Assembly: GCF_900497805.2 (NCBI RefSeq) | Contig: NW_020954562.1 | Coordinates: 25,116,375-25,180,374, forward strand | Reading direction: 5' to 3' | Source of the DNA: Vombatus ursinus | Lineage: Eukaryota > Chordata > Mammalia > Diprotodontia > Vombatidae | DNA length: 64,000 nucleotides | Shown here: one piece after another, positions 43,864 to 54,815 of the stretch | Position numbering within the stretch: position 1 is the stretch's first letter | Layout: each line of letters opens with the position of its first letter | Notes under the pieces: model-generated | The model's database searches: none | What the model was told of the DNA's origin: nothing | Seen by the model: the letters and a program-made list of their open reading frames with translations, nothing else | Made by a program: the position numbers and the translations under genes

Positions 43864-43925
43864 GAACTCAAGTCTTCTTGATTCCTGCCCCAGCAACTTT
43901 CCCTACTGCACCATTCGTTGTGGAA
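43864..43925 (-). repeat. MIR/MAR1-like SINE, right piece (head)
   Basis: GAACTCAAGTCTTCTTGATT, CCTGCCCCAGC and CTACTGCACCA complete the SINE begun at 41255. Confidence 0.75.
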
Positions 43926-44009
43926 CTGTTATTTGATGGGAAAGGGATCAAATCTTGGACAGAAAGCTTAGGGTACTCCTCCCTCACAATGACAAAGTTC
44001 ATTGGGAGC

Positions 44010-44265
44010 TTTATTAAAAATCAGAGCTAACATTTACATTTCATTTTGAGGTTTGCCAAGTATTTTACAAATTTTATCTCATTTAATCCTCACAACAACC
44101 CTATGAGATAGGTACTATTATTATCCTTTTGGGGGGAAACTAAGGCCAAGATATGCTAAGTGACTTGACCAGACTCACAGAACTAGTAAGTGTCTGAGGC
44201 AGGATTCAAACTCATGTCTTCTGGACTTCAAGTTCAGCATTCCCATTCATTGTACCACCTAGCTT
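44010..44265 (-). repeat. MAR1-like CORE-SINE
   Basis: GAGCTAACATTTACATTTC, GAGGTTTGCCAAGTATTTTA, AATCCTCACAACAACCCTAT, GAGATAGGTACTATTATTAT and CTGAGGCAGGATTCAAACTC; nearly full length. Confidence 0.85.
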
Positions 44266-44329
44266 TACATTAACATGGACAGTGTTAACAATATTTTAGA
44301 GGGGGGAAAAAAAGAAAAAAAAAATAGCA

Positions 44330-44960
44330 AAACTGATCAATACTTCAAAAAAGCCTGAAAATATATGCAATGTATCACACCTATGAACCTCCTCACTTCT
44401 GCAAAGGAGTAGGGTGATGATGGCTTCTCATAATTCTTCTATAGAGCCATGCTTCTTCTTTATAATTTTGCAGCATTTACTTTAGATTGTCTGGAGGCTG
44501 TTCTTCCTGTTTATATTGTTAAATCATTATGAACCTTGTTTTCTTGGATTTACTCCTTCACTTTGAATCAGATCATGTAAATATCTCCATGTTTCTCTAT
44601 ATTCTTATTTGTCATTTCTCATAGCAGAGTAATATTCCATTACATTCAGATGCCACAATCTTCTTAGCTATTTCCTAAAAATGTACATCTACTTAATTTC
44701 CAATTCTTTGCTATTTTATACACACACACAGATAAATATACATAAGCACTTTCCATATATATATATATATACATATACGTAGAAATGGTTTGTATCTATA
44801 TATAGACATTTTAATTATTTCATTTGCATGATTTCAAATTGTTTTCCAGTATGGTTGTGCTGATTCACAGCTCCACTGACAATGTATTAGAGAGCTTATT
44901 TTCCTACAAATTCTTCCCACCCTAACACTGACTATTTCTGTTGTAATGGGTGTTTGTCAT
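44330..44960 (-). mobile_element. old L1 ORF2 3' end/3' UTR fragment
   Basis: CATTTCTCATAGCAGAGTAA, TATTCCATTACATTCAGATG, CAATTCTTTGCTATTTTATA and CAGCTCCACTGACAATGTAT parallel the minus-strand L1 at 60180-60500. An AC/AT microsatellite (44718-44775) lies inside. Confidence 0.75.
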
Positions 44961-45944
44961 ATGCCTAAACTACCCAAGATGGTGCCACTGACATAGGAGA
45001 CAATGAGGAGCTGGGAAAATGGGCATGTATACATAACCATTCAGTAGTTGATCTGCCAAATGATTGGAAGCAGGCTTTTTCCATTGGTTACATAGCCAGA
45101 ACTGGTCGTGTCTTTAAAATTGTCTGCCTGAGCATTTCCTGATTTCTTCTCTGAGAATGAAGGACTATTTACTCATAGCCAGCAATACCAGAGGTAAAGA
45201 GGAGGGCCTGAGGACTGCCGTCCCCCACCCCCAATTAGTCTATATGGCCAGAGAAATGGACTTGAAGTTTGAGGCTCTTTCTTCATTCTTTTCTATTCTG
45301 GGTAAAGGGAGTGCAGTCTCCAACTTAGTTGTATGAGTCACAGGGATCTGGGGATCCAGGAATGAAGTATACAAGTTGTAGCCAACCCAGCAGCAAAATC
45401 CTGAGGAGGAAAGATACAAAACACTAGCTCATAAAGGGTTTGGAATTGGCTTAATCTTAGACTAGTTTCAATCTTGTCCCTAGAGCTCAAGGTGTTTTAC
45501 ATGGGTAGATTATGTACCTGAGGTGTTAGAGAAAATGTATGTTTGTTCTTGTATCTTTGAAATAATTATTTCTGTGTAAAAGCTAATTCAGTGTTAAGTG
45601 ACTAAAATGAAGAAAGATACTAGTCACTTAATGGGTGAAGGGGAAACACAACACAACCTGCAGATGTTTGCTCCAACCAATGGCAGAGAAAAGAGACTCC
45701 TCATACCCCTCAGGGGCCAGAAAAAGGGGCTTTCATGTAACTGGCTGCACTGTCACGCAGTGAGGCCAGAGAAAACAATGTCACACCATCTTTTGTTATT
45801 TTTGCCAATTTGCAGGATGTAGAGGTAAAACCTCAGGGCTGTTTCGATTCATTTGGCCATTTAGAGAATGCTTTCATAAGGTTGTTAATAGTTTGCAATT
45901 CTTCTTTGCAATTATAAACTCTATACTTGATTCCCAGAACTACA
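44961..45944. other. unassigned; 45470-45860 looks LTR-like
   Basis: AATAATTATTTCTGTGTAAAA near 45560 and C/G-richer text around it suggest an ERV LTR or similar, but no ends or TSD were found. Confidence 0.3.
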
Positions 45945-46235
45945 TATTCAGCCTTAATCTCTTTCCTGAGCTCCAGGGATTGCCTTTTGGATATCTAGAA
46001 CTGGATGTCCTATGGCAAAATCAATATGTACAAATCAGAATTAATTATCTTTCCCCCCAAACCTTCCCCTCTTCCAAACTTTCCTTTTACCATCAAGGGT
46101 ACTATCCCCTTACCTGTCAACCAGGCTCACAACCTCAGCATCATCCTCAGTTCATCATTCACATCCCAACCCTTCAGTATCCAATATGTTGTCAGTGATA
46201 GGAGCAACTCATTCCTCCTTCCTATCTAGCTGTTT
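45945..46235 (+). mobile_element. L2 LINE fragment
   Basis: CTGAGCTCCAGGGATTGCC, CTGGATGTCCTATGGCAAAA, CTTTCCCCCCAAACCTTCCC and CTCACAACCTCAGCATCATC follow L2 text just after the RT core. Confidence 0.8.
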
Positions 46236-46548
46236 TGAGTAAGCAAGATACACTACAAGCCTCTGTGTAGGGACAAGACTCAGGTGTTCCTGGTCAATAT
46301 ATGGTTTGTTACCATAATGTTTCTTCACATTTGTTCTTTTTTGCTCATAAGTAAAGGCACATTTTAAATGTCGTGAGTTTTGAAAAGTTAGCAGAATGAG
46401 CCTCCAGAAATTCAGGAGTTGGAGTCTATGCCAAAGTTTATGATCTTCAAGCATATCACCCAACCCCCAGCAGGACCTAGTGCATTAGTAGATTGACCTT
46501 GCAGACAAAATAACAGTTCCTACAATCAAAAGAAACAACTTTATACAA

Positions 46549-46802
46549 CAATGTTGTTGTTTGGCCATTTTTCAGTCCTGTCTGATTCTACATGACCCCA
46601 TTTGGGGTTTCTTAGCAAAGATCCTAGAGTGGTTTGCCATTTCCAGCTGATTTTACAGATGAGAAAACTGAGGCAAACAGGTTTAAGTCACTTGCCCAGG
46701 GTCACGCAGCTAGTAAGTGTCTGAGGCCAGATTTCAACTTAAGTAGGTAAGTCTTCCTGTTTCCAGGCCCAGGGCTCTATCCACTGTGCCACCTATCTGC
46801 CA
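46549..46802 (-). repeat. RTE-tailed tRNA SINE
   Basis: TGTTGTTTGG tail, CATGACCCCATTTGGGGTTT, GTGGTTTGCCATTTCCAG, GTCACTTGCCCAGGGTCACG and head CTCTATCCACTGTGCCACC. Possible duplication ATACAA on each side. Confidence 0.85.
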
Positions 46803-46838
46803 TCATACAAAGATATGCCACATTAAAAAGTAAATTTG

Positions 46839-46972
46839 GTGGCACAGTGGATAGAGCACAGGCCCTAGAGTCAGGAAGACCTGAGTTCAAATCCGTTGTC
46901 AGACACTTGACACTTACTAGCTGTGTGACTCTGGGCAAGTCATTTAACCCCATTGCCTAGTCAAAAAAAAAA
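46839..46972 (+). repeat. young tRNA-derived SINE
   Basis: GGCACAGTGGATAGAGCACA, GGAAGACCTGAGTTCAAATC, CTAGCTGTGTGACTCTGGGC and an A-run. Flanked by perfect AAGTAAATTTG repeats (46828-46838 and 46973-46983). Confidence 0.9.
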
Positions 46973-47289
46973 AAGTAAATTTGATGAGATGAATGTCTTT
47001 CAGTGACTCTGTCATTTGAACCTACTGTCTCCAGGGACTAAGATAGCATAGGAAAGAGTGTTCCCCACAGATGCTAAAGGGAATGATTTTTACTTCTGTT
47101 CCTTACTCCACTTTTTAGTAAATATCACTTTGCAAAAGCTAACTGATTAAATGATACTGGGGCACTAATGAATAAAAATTATCATTGAAAGACTAGCTGA
47201 AATGGGAGCTCCAGTCAATATTATTAGAGAAGAAATCCACTGCACCTCAGGGGCAACCCTAGAGGTCTGAGGAATTATTCTATATGATT

Positions 47290-47368
47290 ATAGCCTGTTA
47301 TATATTTTATATCATATATATATATTATATATATATATGCATATTATTAGATATATATTATAACCTGT
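47290..47368. repeat. (AT)n-rich microsatellite
   Basis: TATATTTTATATCATATATA and following AT-only runs. Confidence 0.85.
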
Positions 47369-47439
47369 AGCCCTTTGGGGAACCCCACCTGCCAGTGAGA
47401 GTGGGAGCTGAGATAAAGAAATCCAAAGAGCTACACCTG

Positions 47440-47595
47440 TATGTACTTAGTTATTTGTACGCTTTCCCCTTCCCCTCCCCATTAGAATGTGAGTGCCTAG
47501 AAGTCAGAGATTCTGTTTTTTTCTTTTCTTTGTTGCTCCAGCACTTAGCACGGTGCCTGACACATATCAAGCATGTAATAAATGCTTGTTGATTA
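47440..47595 (+). repeat. L2/L3 3' tail
   Basis: CCCATTAGAATGTGAGTGCC, CAGCACTTAGCACGGTGCCT and GCATGTAATAAATGCTTGTT. Confidence 0.75.
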
Positions 47596-47775
47596 GCAAA
47601 CTTCGAGGCTTGGAATCAGGAACACTGAGTTCAAATTCTGATCTAAATACTTACTAGCCACGTGAACCTGCACAAGTCACGTAACTTGTGTCAGGTTCAG
47701 TTTCCTCATTTGAAAAATGAGAAGCGTGGCCTAAATGGTTTCTCAGGTCCCTTTCAGCTCTAAATCTATCATGTA
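47596..47775 (+). repeat. MIR/THER1-like SINE
   Basis: GGCTTGGAATCAGGAACACT, CTTACTAGCCACGTGAACC, GTTTCCTCATTTGAAAAATG and CAGGTCCCTTTCAGCTCTAA in order. Confidence 0.82.
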
Positions 47776-48869
47776 ATGATCCAATGAGACATCTCTATGT
47801 AGACAATCAAACCACAATATGCTGCCTCATTTTCATGGGATCATGGCTTCAGAAGTCCTTACCCCATACAGCCAGCTGATGACCTTAAGTGCTTAGCTAA
47901 CAGCAGTATTTTGCTATCATCCCTACTTCCACTAGCTTCTCATCACAAGGACAAGTGATCCTGGAGTCTCAAGGAAATGTATATGATCCTACTTGAAAAG
48001 TTGGTTCACTCAAATTCAAAGCTGATCATGGAGGAGAACTGTCCTAGCTTTTGTTTGGGGCAGTAAAAATCAGCCACACCTTAACATTCTATAATCAGGC
48101 TGGTCACACACTGCAACCCTATTTTCTGTATTAAAAAAAATCTCAGTATTAGTGATGTCTTGTTTTTATACCAGATTCATTTCTGAATATATCCTTTTCT
48201 ACTTTGCTAATCAAGGAGTCATCTCAAAATAAAAAATTTAAAAGAAATGTGAAAAACACAAAGTAAAACAAGTAAAGTCATAAAGTTAATCAACTCACTG
48301 AATGTGTTTGATAGTACCCTACCTTTGCAGTGAAGGAAAATGGCTTCATTTCTTCAACATTTCTCTGGGGCCAAGTTTTGTCATTATAATTAGAGTATTC
48401 AGTTTTTCTTACTTTTTTTTCCATTTACATTGTGATAATCATGGTCTACAAGTCACCAAAGTAGCAATTTATAACAAAAAAATATAAATATAAATATAAA
48501 AATATAAAAAAAGAAATCATAGATACAATAGCCAGTTACCCGTTGCTTCCACTCCCATATCCTGAGCTATTTTCCTCTAATCCACCACCTCATCCCCTAC
48601 CAGCTTGCATTGGACAGCTACCAAGCTGTGCCTCTGAGGTGATATCTCACCCAACATCTCTTTCCCACTAGTTTTTCCAGGGACAACAAACACATCCTTG
48701 ATTGAATCATGCTCAGCAATCTTATTCTCACAGACACCTACATACTCTATGTGCAACCCCCTCCTACTTTCTTTTTCAACTCTTCCCCAGTAATTTTCAG
48801 AAAAGTCTTCATCCTTTTTCACTCTTCCTTTGTTGTTTCTTGCTAAATTTCTTCCATTTTTAAATCAAA
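47776..48869. other. unassigned AT-rich DNA
   Basis: No element recognised. An AAATAT-type simple stretch lies at 48478-48512. The C/T-rich text at 48540-48800 has an open minus-strand frame with no domain I know. Confidence 0.4.
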
Positions 48870-49125
48870 TAGTAATAATAATAACTAGCATTTACATAGC
48901 ACTTTAAGGTTTACAAAGTATTTGACAAATTTTATCTCATTTGATCCCCACAACAACAGTGGGAGGTAGGTGCCATTATTATCCCTATTTTACAAATGAG
49001 AAAACCAAGAGATGTTGTTGAGCGATTTGACCAGGGTCACATGGTTAACAAATGTCTGAGAATGGATTTGAACTCAAGCCTTCCTGACTCCAGGTACAAT
49101 TCTTAATGCACTGCACTACCTACCT
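48870..49125 (-). repeat. MAR1-like CORE-SINE
   Basis: AATAATAATAACTAGCATTT, AGGTTTACAAAGTATTTGAC, TTTGATCCCCACAACAACAG, GGTAGGTGCCATTATTATCC and TGGATTTGAACTCAAGCC. Confidence 0.88.
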
Positions 49126-49137
49126 GTCTAGAAAAAA

Positions 49138-49400
49138 ATAAACACACACACACATATATATATATATATACACACACATACACACACATATATATGTATG
49201 TATGTATGTATATATATACACACACACAATATGTTTGTATGTATATATACATACACATACATGCAATATGTTTGTATGTATATATACATACACATACATG
49301 CAATATGTCTGTATGTATGTGTATATATACATATATGTATATATACACAGATATATACATATGTGTATACTATGCAGTATGTACATACATACTTGTACTT
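49138..49400. repeat. AC/AT/ATGT microsatellite with internal tandem units
   Basis: (AC)n and (AT)n runs, then repeats of a 47-48 base unit containing CAATATGTYTGTATGTATAT (near 49227, 49264 and 49301). It creates overlapping Tyr/Ile/Cys-rich frames on both strands that are not genes. Confidence 0.9.
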
Positions 49401-49864
49401 ATAAACACAAGTAGCCCTAAACAGAACTGTTATACTTAGAGATGCAACTTTATTAAGAAAAAGAAAAAATCTAAAAGATATGCATTGAAATTAGGCATAA
49501 TAAAGAGCCTGGGTCATCAACATGTAAAGCTCTTGAATGTGCCCAGAATTCCTTGTATAAGTTCTTTGGTATCTTCTTCTACCCTCTTAATGTCTGTAAT
49601 TAAAAGAGCACTTTGAAAAGTGCAAGCATTCAAGAGAAATTTTTGAAGAAAAAATTTGTTATTCAATGTTTTTGATTAAATTAATCATGAGTTTGATTAG
49701 TTTAATTAATACAACAGTATTATAATATTCTACTATATTTCATGGGCCCTCCAGGCTCAGAGTGAATATAAATTGTAACTGTTTCTCTTTTGGACAGAAA
49801 TCCTGAGGGTCTTCCCCTCCCAGTTAGATTTTTTTTTTTTATCAAAGGGGCCATCTCTTGACTC
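49401..49864. other. unassigned AT-rich DNA
   Basis: No repeat or coding signal recognised. Confidence 0.4.
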
Positions 49865-50145
49865 ACTTCTTAAAGAGGCCTATTCACTGAATGGGCATTG
49901 CCTCACTCAAAGTGAGAATCTGAAAAGACCTTAGCCTAAAAGGGCCAAGGTTTTCCACTGCTTCCTGGGCCATCTCCAGTCATACTGATCCATATCTGGC
50001 CACTGGACCCAGATGGCTCTGGAGGATAAAGTGAGGCTGGTCACTTTATACAGTCCTCCCTCACTCAAATCAAAGTCAATTGCAAGTCATGTCATCATTT
50101 CCCTGATGTCATGGTCATCTTTGAGAACAAAGGACAAACCACAAC
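49865..50145 (+). repeat. marsupial SINE, GGGCCATC family
   Basis: CATTGCCTCACTCAAAGTGA, GGGCCAAGGTTTTCCACTGC, TTCCTGGGCCATCTCCAGTC, CACTGGACCCAGATGGCTC, GATGTCATGGTCATCTTTGA and GGACAAACCACAAC tail. A sister subfamily to 50160-50405. Confidence 0.8.
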
Positions 50146-50159
50146 AGTATTTCTATTAC

Positions 50160-50405
50160 ACTAGGGGCTAAAGGGGCTTTTCTTGATTAGCTTGGTCAGA
50201 CATCAAAGATGCCAAAGTCATCCACTGCATCCCAGGCCATCCCTAGTCATTCTGACTTTTGTCTTGCCACTAACTTCACTGGAAGAGACAGTGAGGTTGA
50301 TGGTTTTGTGCAATTTTGCTGCACTTAAATACAATCCGTGTTCAAGTCAAGACATCACCCATGATAGCATTGATCCTCTTCAAAAACTAAGGAAAAACAA
50401 TGATG
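50160..50405 (+). repeat. marsupial SINE, GGGCCATC family, second copy
   Basis: GCTTGGTCAGACATCAAAGA, GCCAAAGTCATCCACTGCAT and CAAGTCAAGACATCACCCAT, followed by an AAC tail. It lies directly after a related copy. Confidence 0.8.
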
Positions 50406-50509
50406 ACATTGTTAGTTCATCAAGATGTCATGAACTGATTGTGGTTCCTATTTCTTCCCCCCACTAAAGACAATTATTGTTATTATTATTGCTGGTGGTG
50501 GTGTTATCC

Positions 50510-51130
50510 TAGAAGGAATAAGGAACCAGTAGAGTTTATTGAATTAGGGGAATTGCATAGTGACATCTGTGCTAAAAGAAAATCACTTCAACAGCAGTGC
50601 AATTAAATGATACTATGGAGTGGCAAGATGCTTGAGACCAATTTGGAAGCCATTGTAATAGTCTAGGTAAAAGGTTATGAGGGAATAAAATAAGGTGGTA
50701 GTTGTGTGAGAGGACAGGTGGTGTTGTAGAGACAGAAATAGAAACATCTGGCAACTCACTGGGTGTGTATGATAAGGGACAATGAGTAGATGAGGTTAAT
50801 GCCAAGGTTTGAGCTATGATTCAGAAGAGAACTCTGCTGAGTTTGAGATATTTCCAGGATATCAAGTTTGAAGCATCCAACAGGTAGTTGAGGATTTGTG
50901 TTAGAAGCTCAGAGAGGCAAGTAGGGCTAAAAACGAGGATCTTCGAGTGACATACATAGACACAATGACTAAGCCCACCGAAGTTGATGAGGTTACTGTA
51001 AAAATATATAGAGAAGAGAAAGGTCCAGCACAGAGCTTTGGATAACACTTGAATTAGGGAACATGATATGGATCATATTCCAGCAAAGGAGACTGAGTAG
51101 GGTGGTCAGGTAGGTTGGAAAAGATATGGA
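50510..51130 (-). mobile_element. L2 LINE, RT region
   Basis: GCCATTGTAATAGTCTAGGT, GCATCCAACAGGTAGTTGAG and CAGCACAGAGCTTTGGATAA match the antisense L2 text also seen at 25870-27165. Confidence 0.7.
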
Positions 51131-51144
51131 AAGACAATAATTAG

Positions 51145-51300
51145 TGCAAAAAAAAAATAGATGTATTTGTGCATATATATATCTACACACATATATGTAT
51201 ATGTAGATCAATAGAGATAAATTAGCAATGATAGAGATAGATGAAGAAAATAATAAAGATAGAGACAGAGAGAAAGAGACCAAGACAGAGACAGAGATAG
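51145..51300. repeat. AT and GA-rich simple repeats
   Basis: TATATATATCTACACACATA followed by AGAGATAGA and GACAGAGA units. Confidence 0.75.
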
Positions 51301-51304
51301 AAAT

Positions 51305-51675
51305 ACATGTCTCATTCTGCCCCCCTGAGTCTGTTACCTCTGTATCAGGAGGTAAGTGGCATGTTTCATCTTCAGTCCTCTCTAATCAAGGTTGGTCAGT
51401 GTGTCAATCAATTCCTAAGTCTTTCAAAAACATTGTCTACATAATATTTTTGTCATTGTATAAATTGTTCTAATTCTACTCACTTCACTCTGCACCAGTT
51501 TGTGTCTCTGAAACCATTTCCATCATTTCTCACAGCAGAATAGTAGTATATAACATCTCTATACCATAACTCATACTATTCCTCAGCTGACAAGAACTTC
51601 TACAGAATCTCATTCTTTGTCACCTCAAAAAGAGCTATAAATTATGCCATATTTGATAATACATTCTTATACACA
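51305..51675 (-). mobile_element. L1 3' UTR fragment
   Basis: CTCATTCTGCCCCCCTGAG, TCTGTTACCTCTGTATCAGG, TTGTATAAATTGTTCTAATT and CACTTCACTCTGCACCAG follow the L1 tail order. Confidence 0.75.
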
Positions 51676-51694
51676 ACTTTAATATTAAATATCA

Positions 51695-51960
51695 TACTGG
51701 GCAGCTAGGTGGCACAGTGGATAGAGTGTTGGGCCTGGAGTTAGGAAGATTCCTCTTTCTGAGTTCAAAATTGACCTCAAACACTTACTAGCTGTGTGAC
51801 CCTGGGCAAGTCACTTAACTCTATTTGCTTTAGCTTCCTCATCTGTGAAATTAGCTGGAAAAGGAAATGGCAAACCACTCTAGTATCTTTGCCAAGAAAA
51901 CCCCAAATGGAGTCACAGAATTAGACACAACTGAGAAATGATCAAACAACAACAACAAAT
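51695..51960 (+). repeat. RTE-tailed tRNA SINE
   Basis: GGGCAGCTAGGTGGCACAGT, CTAGCTGTGTGACCCTGGGC, GGAAAAGGAAATGGCAAACC, CCAAATGGAGTCACAGAATT and a (CAA)n tail. Confidence 0.9.
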
Positions 51961-52027
51961 AAAAAATTAGAAGAGAAAGATCCTATACCTCTCACAGCTG
52001 TGGGTAGGAGTTGTGTTCTTTATTATT

Positions 52028-52345
52028 ATTATTATTTTATTTTATTTATTTATTTTTAGTTTTCAACAATCACTTCCATAAGCTTTTGAGTTTTGAATTT
52101 TTCTCCCCTTCCCTTCTCACCTCCCTCCCCAAGACTACATGTAATCTGATAGAAGTTCTACATATACATTCCTATTAAACATATTTTTACATTAGTCATA
52201 TTGTAAGGAAGAATTAGAACCAACAGGAGAAACTACAAGAAAGAGGAAACAAAGCAAAACAGAAGAAAAAAAGAAAAAGAGCAAGTAGCATAGTTTGATC
52301 TGCACTCAAACTCCATCATACAATGTGGCTGTTACTGTGTACAAT
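52028..52345 (-). mobile_element. L1 3' end, part of a rearranged L1
   Basis: T-rich start, then TTCAACAATCACTTCCATAA, GAGTTTTGAATTTTTCTCC, CACATTAGTCATATTG-like text and GTTACTGTGTACAATGTTCT. Close to 59735-60120. It is followed at once by ORF2 sequence in the opposite direction. Confidence 0.8.
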
Positions 52346-52975
52346 GTTCTAGGAGATGTATTCTTAATCAAACAAGAGACAGAAGCAATAATAAAAGATA
52401 AAATAGATAATGTTGATTACATGAAACTGGAAAAACTTCTGCAAGAAAAAATTAATGCATGCAGGATGTAGGAAATGCGGTTGGGAATGTTGCTTCTGCA
52501 TATCACTCATTAGGGTGTGGAGAAGTCCCCAGAACCCCTTAATGAGTAGCTGCTGGGATATTGACAGCTGTAGGCTGTTGCATAACACAAATGTGGGGAA
52601 TGGGAGATGTTGGGGCAGAGACTCACTGCGGAAACTAGGTGTTCCAGATAGGCTGTAAACCCTGCTTTACCCAGCCAATGGGGAAACAGGGGAAGGCACT
52701 GCAATTCTACTCTAGGGATGGAAACTTTGCTCTCACTTCTGTAAGGTGTGCCCACACATGGGATACCTGGCCTTGTTTTTGTTGTTGTTGTTGTTGTTGT
52801 TGTTGTTTTTCTGGTTCACCAATAGTTTCTTGGAACTTCTGTTGCTTACACAGGATAAGAAGGGATGTGGTTGAATGAGGAAAAAAAAATCTTTGCTTCA
52901 AATTTCTCTGAGAAGAATTATGTATCCAAGATATATAAATAACAAATATATACATATATAAAATTATAATTGGAC
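52346..52975 (+). mobile_element. L1 ORF2 C-terminal piece, inverted, with an internal insert
   Basis: LIKQETEAIIKDKIDNVDYM then KLEKLLQEKINA (52360-52460) and, after an insert, AAAAAAAATCTTTGCTTCAA with CCAAGATATATAAATAAC (52870-52945) are L1 ORF2 text. The insert (about 52465-52860) is unassigned, includes (GTT)n at 52777-52807, and is bordered by two similar 25-28 base segments (CAGGATGTAGGAAATGCGG... and CAGGATAAGAAGGGATGTGG...). Confidence 0.7.
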
Positions 52976-53047
52976 TACCTCTATGACCCTTGATGATGAC
53001 AGAGTTCAGAAGGGACACATTATCTCTCAGTCTCCTATGATTGTCCA

Positions 53048-54735
53048 TGTTTACATTTTTGTCTTTCTTTTAACTCCCATATTTGAACTTCTAATTTTCT
53101 ACTCTGCTCTGGTCTTTTCATCAAGAATACTTGAAAATCCTCTATTTCATTAAAAGTCAATTTTTTTTCTGGCTGCCTACAGCATTTTTTCCCCTGAATT
53201 TTGACTATAATGCTCCTGGAAGTAGTCCTTTTATAGTTTCATTCAGGAGAAGACCAGTAGGTTCTTTCTATTGCCACTGGTTTTAAGAGATGTGAACAAT
53301 TTTCTTTTAATATTTCTTGAAAAATAAGGTCTAAACTTTTTTTTTCTTGGTCTTTGCTTTCAGGTAATCCAATGATTTTATTATTTTTTTTCTCCTCAAT
53401 CCATTTTCCAGGCTAGTTGTTTCTGCTGAGATAACTTAAATTGTTCCTATTTTTGCAGCCTTTTGCCTTTTTTTTCCTTAATATTTCTTCTTTCTTGGAG
53501 TCATTGGCTACAATTTTGTTTCTGATTTTCAGGGAGTTCATTGCTTGGACAAGGTTCTGTACCTCTTTTGCTAAGCTATTAATTCCCTTTCTGATTCTTT
53601 TTTTCCATAAACTTTCATTTCACGTTTTTTCTTCTAGAGTTTTCATATCATTGATAAAAATATTTTAAAACTTAAAAAAAAAAAAATTGCTTCATCTCTT
53701 CTAGAAATTCTAGGTCACTTTGTGCCCAAGCTGTGTTTTCCTTTAAAGGCTTTGCTCATAGATATTTTGAAGTCATTTGCTTTTTCTGGGTTTGTGTTTT
53801 GAGTATCCTATAGAGTAGCTTTTGATGTTAGATCCCCCCAACCCCCATTCTTTCAACCTACTTTCTGACTTCAGACTGTGTACTACTAGAGGGAAAGTCT
53901 GAGTTGGTCCTACTTTTACCTTCTTGAAGCATTTAGTGTTGTGTTGTTCCAGGATCTCGGGTGCACCTGGAGACCTGCAAACCATCAGTACCCCAAAAGT
54001 GTCCCAAAAATTCATGGCAAAATCTGATCCTCTCCTCACCCCTTGTCTGAGTTCCACTAGTTTCTGAGCTGGGTTTAAGTCTGAACCATAGTAGACTATT
54101 GATAGACTCAGGTACTATAAATTGCCCTGGTTATTCCTCTGTGGACTTTAGATTGGGCTAGAAGGTGGGACTGAAACTCTGCTCTTCTACTGGGGGTTTG
54201 AGCTACATGGTTGCTGCTTTTTCTGAGCTTGCTACTAGCTTGGTGCACAACATAGAAATTCAGACACCTCCTTAACCCAGCATGGTAACCCATAGTTCAA
54301 GCTCCCACCTCAATCTGAACTGGATCTCAATCTGAACTTGGAACTGGGTAGTAAGAAAAAGAATGGCCAGTTTGCACCTGTTCCTCACTCTTTCTTGAAA
54401 GGTCATGGTGTCCTGTTTTGGGTCTGGGACCTCCACTTGACCTGGTGCCCAGGTTCTCATTATACTTGAGCGCTCCCTGCATACAGTGTACTCCTGGCCA
54501 GACCTGTCTTCAGAACTCTCTGGCTCCCAATACCAATCAAGTCTGGAAAAATGACTTATTGTGATTTTTTTTTCTTTGATTTCCCCATCAGATTTGCCTT
54601 GGTCTGTTCTTTAGATCTTTTTGGAAGAGGTTTTTTTTCTCCCCCCTCTTTTTTATTTATTTTTTTTTTTAGAAAGGGGAGTATAGCACAGCTACACTTC
54701 TTGCTGATATTTCCCCATCTTGGCTCTGCCCCCTT
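53048..54735 (-). mobile_element. L1 5' UTR and ORF1
   Basis: On the minus strand it begins GGGGGCAGAGCCAAGATGGG (plus 54713-54732), the 5' end of L1, then a long 5' UTR and ORF1. It is in the same orientation as the 3' end at 52028-52345, so the three pieces may be one L1 with its middle flipped and partly deleted. Confidence 0.78.
53050..53800 (-). pseudogene. L1 ORF1p, broken
   Basis: On the minus strand the coiled-coil part reads VQNLVQAMNSLKIRNKIVAN. The C-terminal block reads TFNEIEDFQVFLMKRPEQSR then KLEVQIWELKE, matching FNEIRDFQTFLIKRPEINRK in the first L1 of the window. Several frameshifts and stops intervene, and T-rich homopolymers (53680, 53339) have grown inside the frame. It is an RNA-binding L1 chaperone remnant, not functional. 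Confidence 0.78.
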
Positions 54736-54761
54736 AAGCTGCATTTTCAAGGAAGAGAAAA

Positions 54762-54815
54762 CAAGAATTAAGCACTTACTGTGTGCCAGGCTCTTTGCAA
54801 ATATTATCTTATTTG
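54762..54815 (-). repeat. MIR-like SINE fragment
   Basis: AATTAAGCACTTACTGTGTG, CCAGGCTCTTTGCAAATATT, like the 3' half of MIR in reverse. Confidence 0.6.

Noticed and set aside
49103-49439. Five overlapping frames in one region on both strands
   Set aside because: Microsatellite artefacts.
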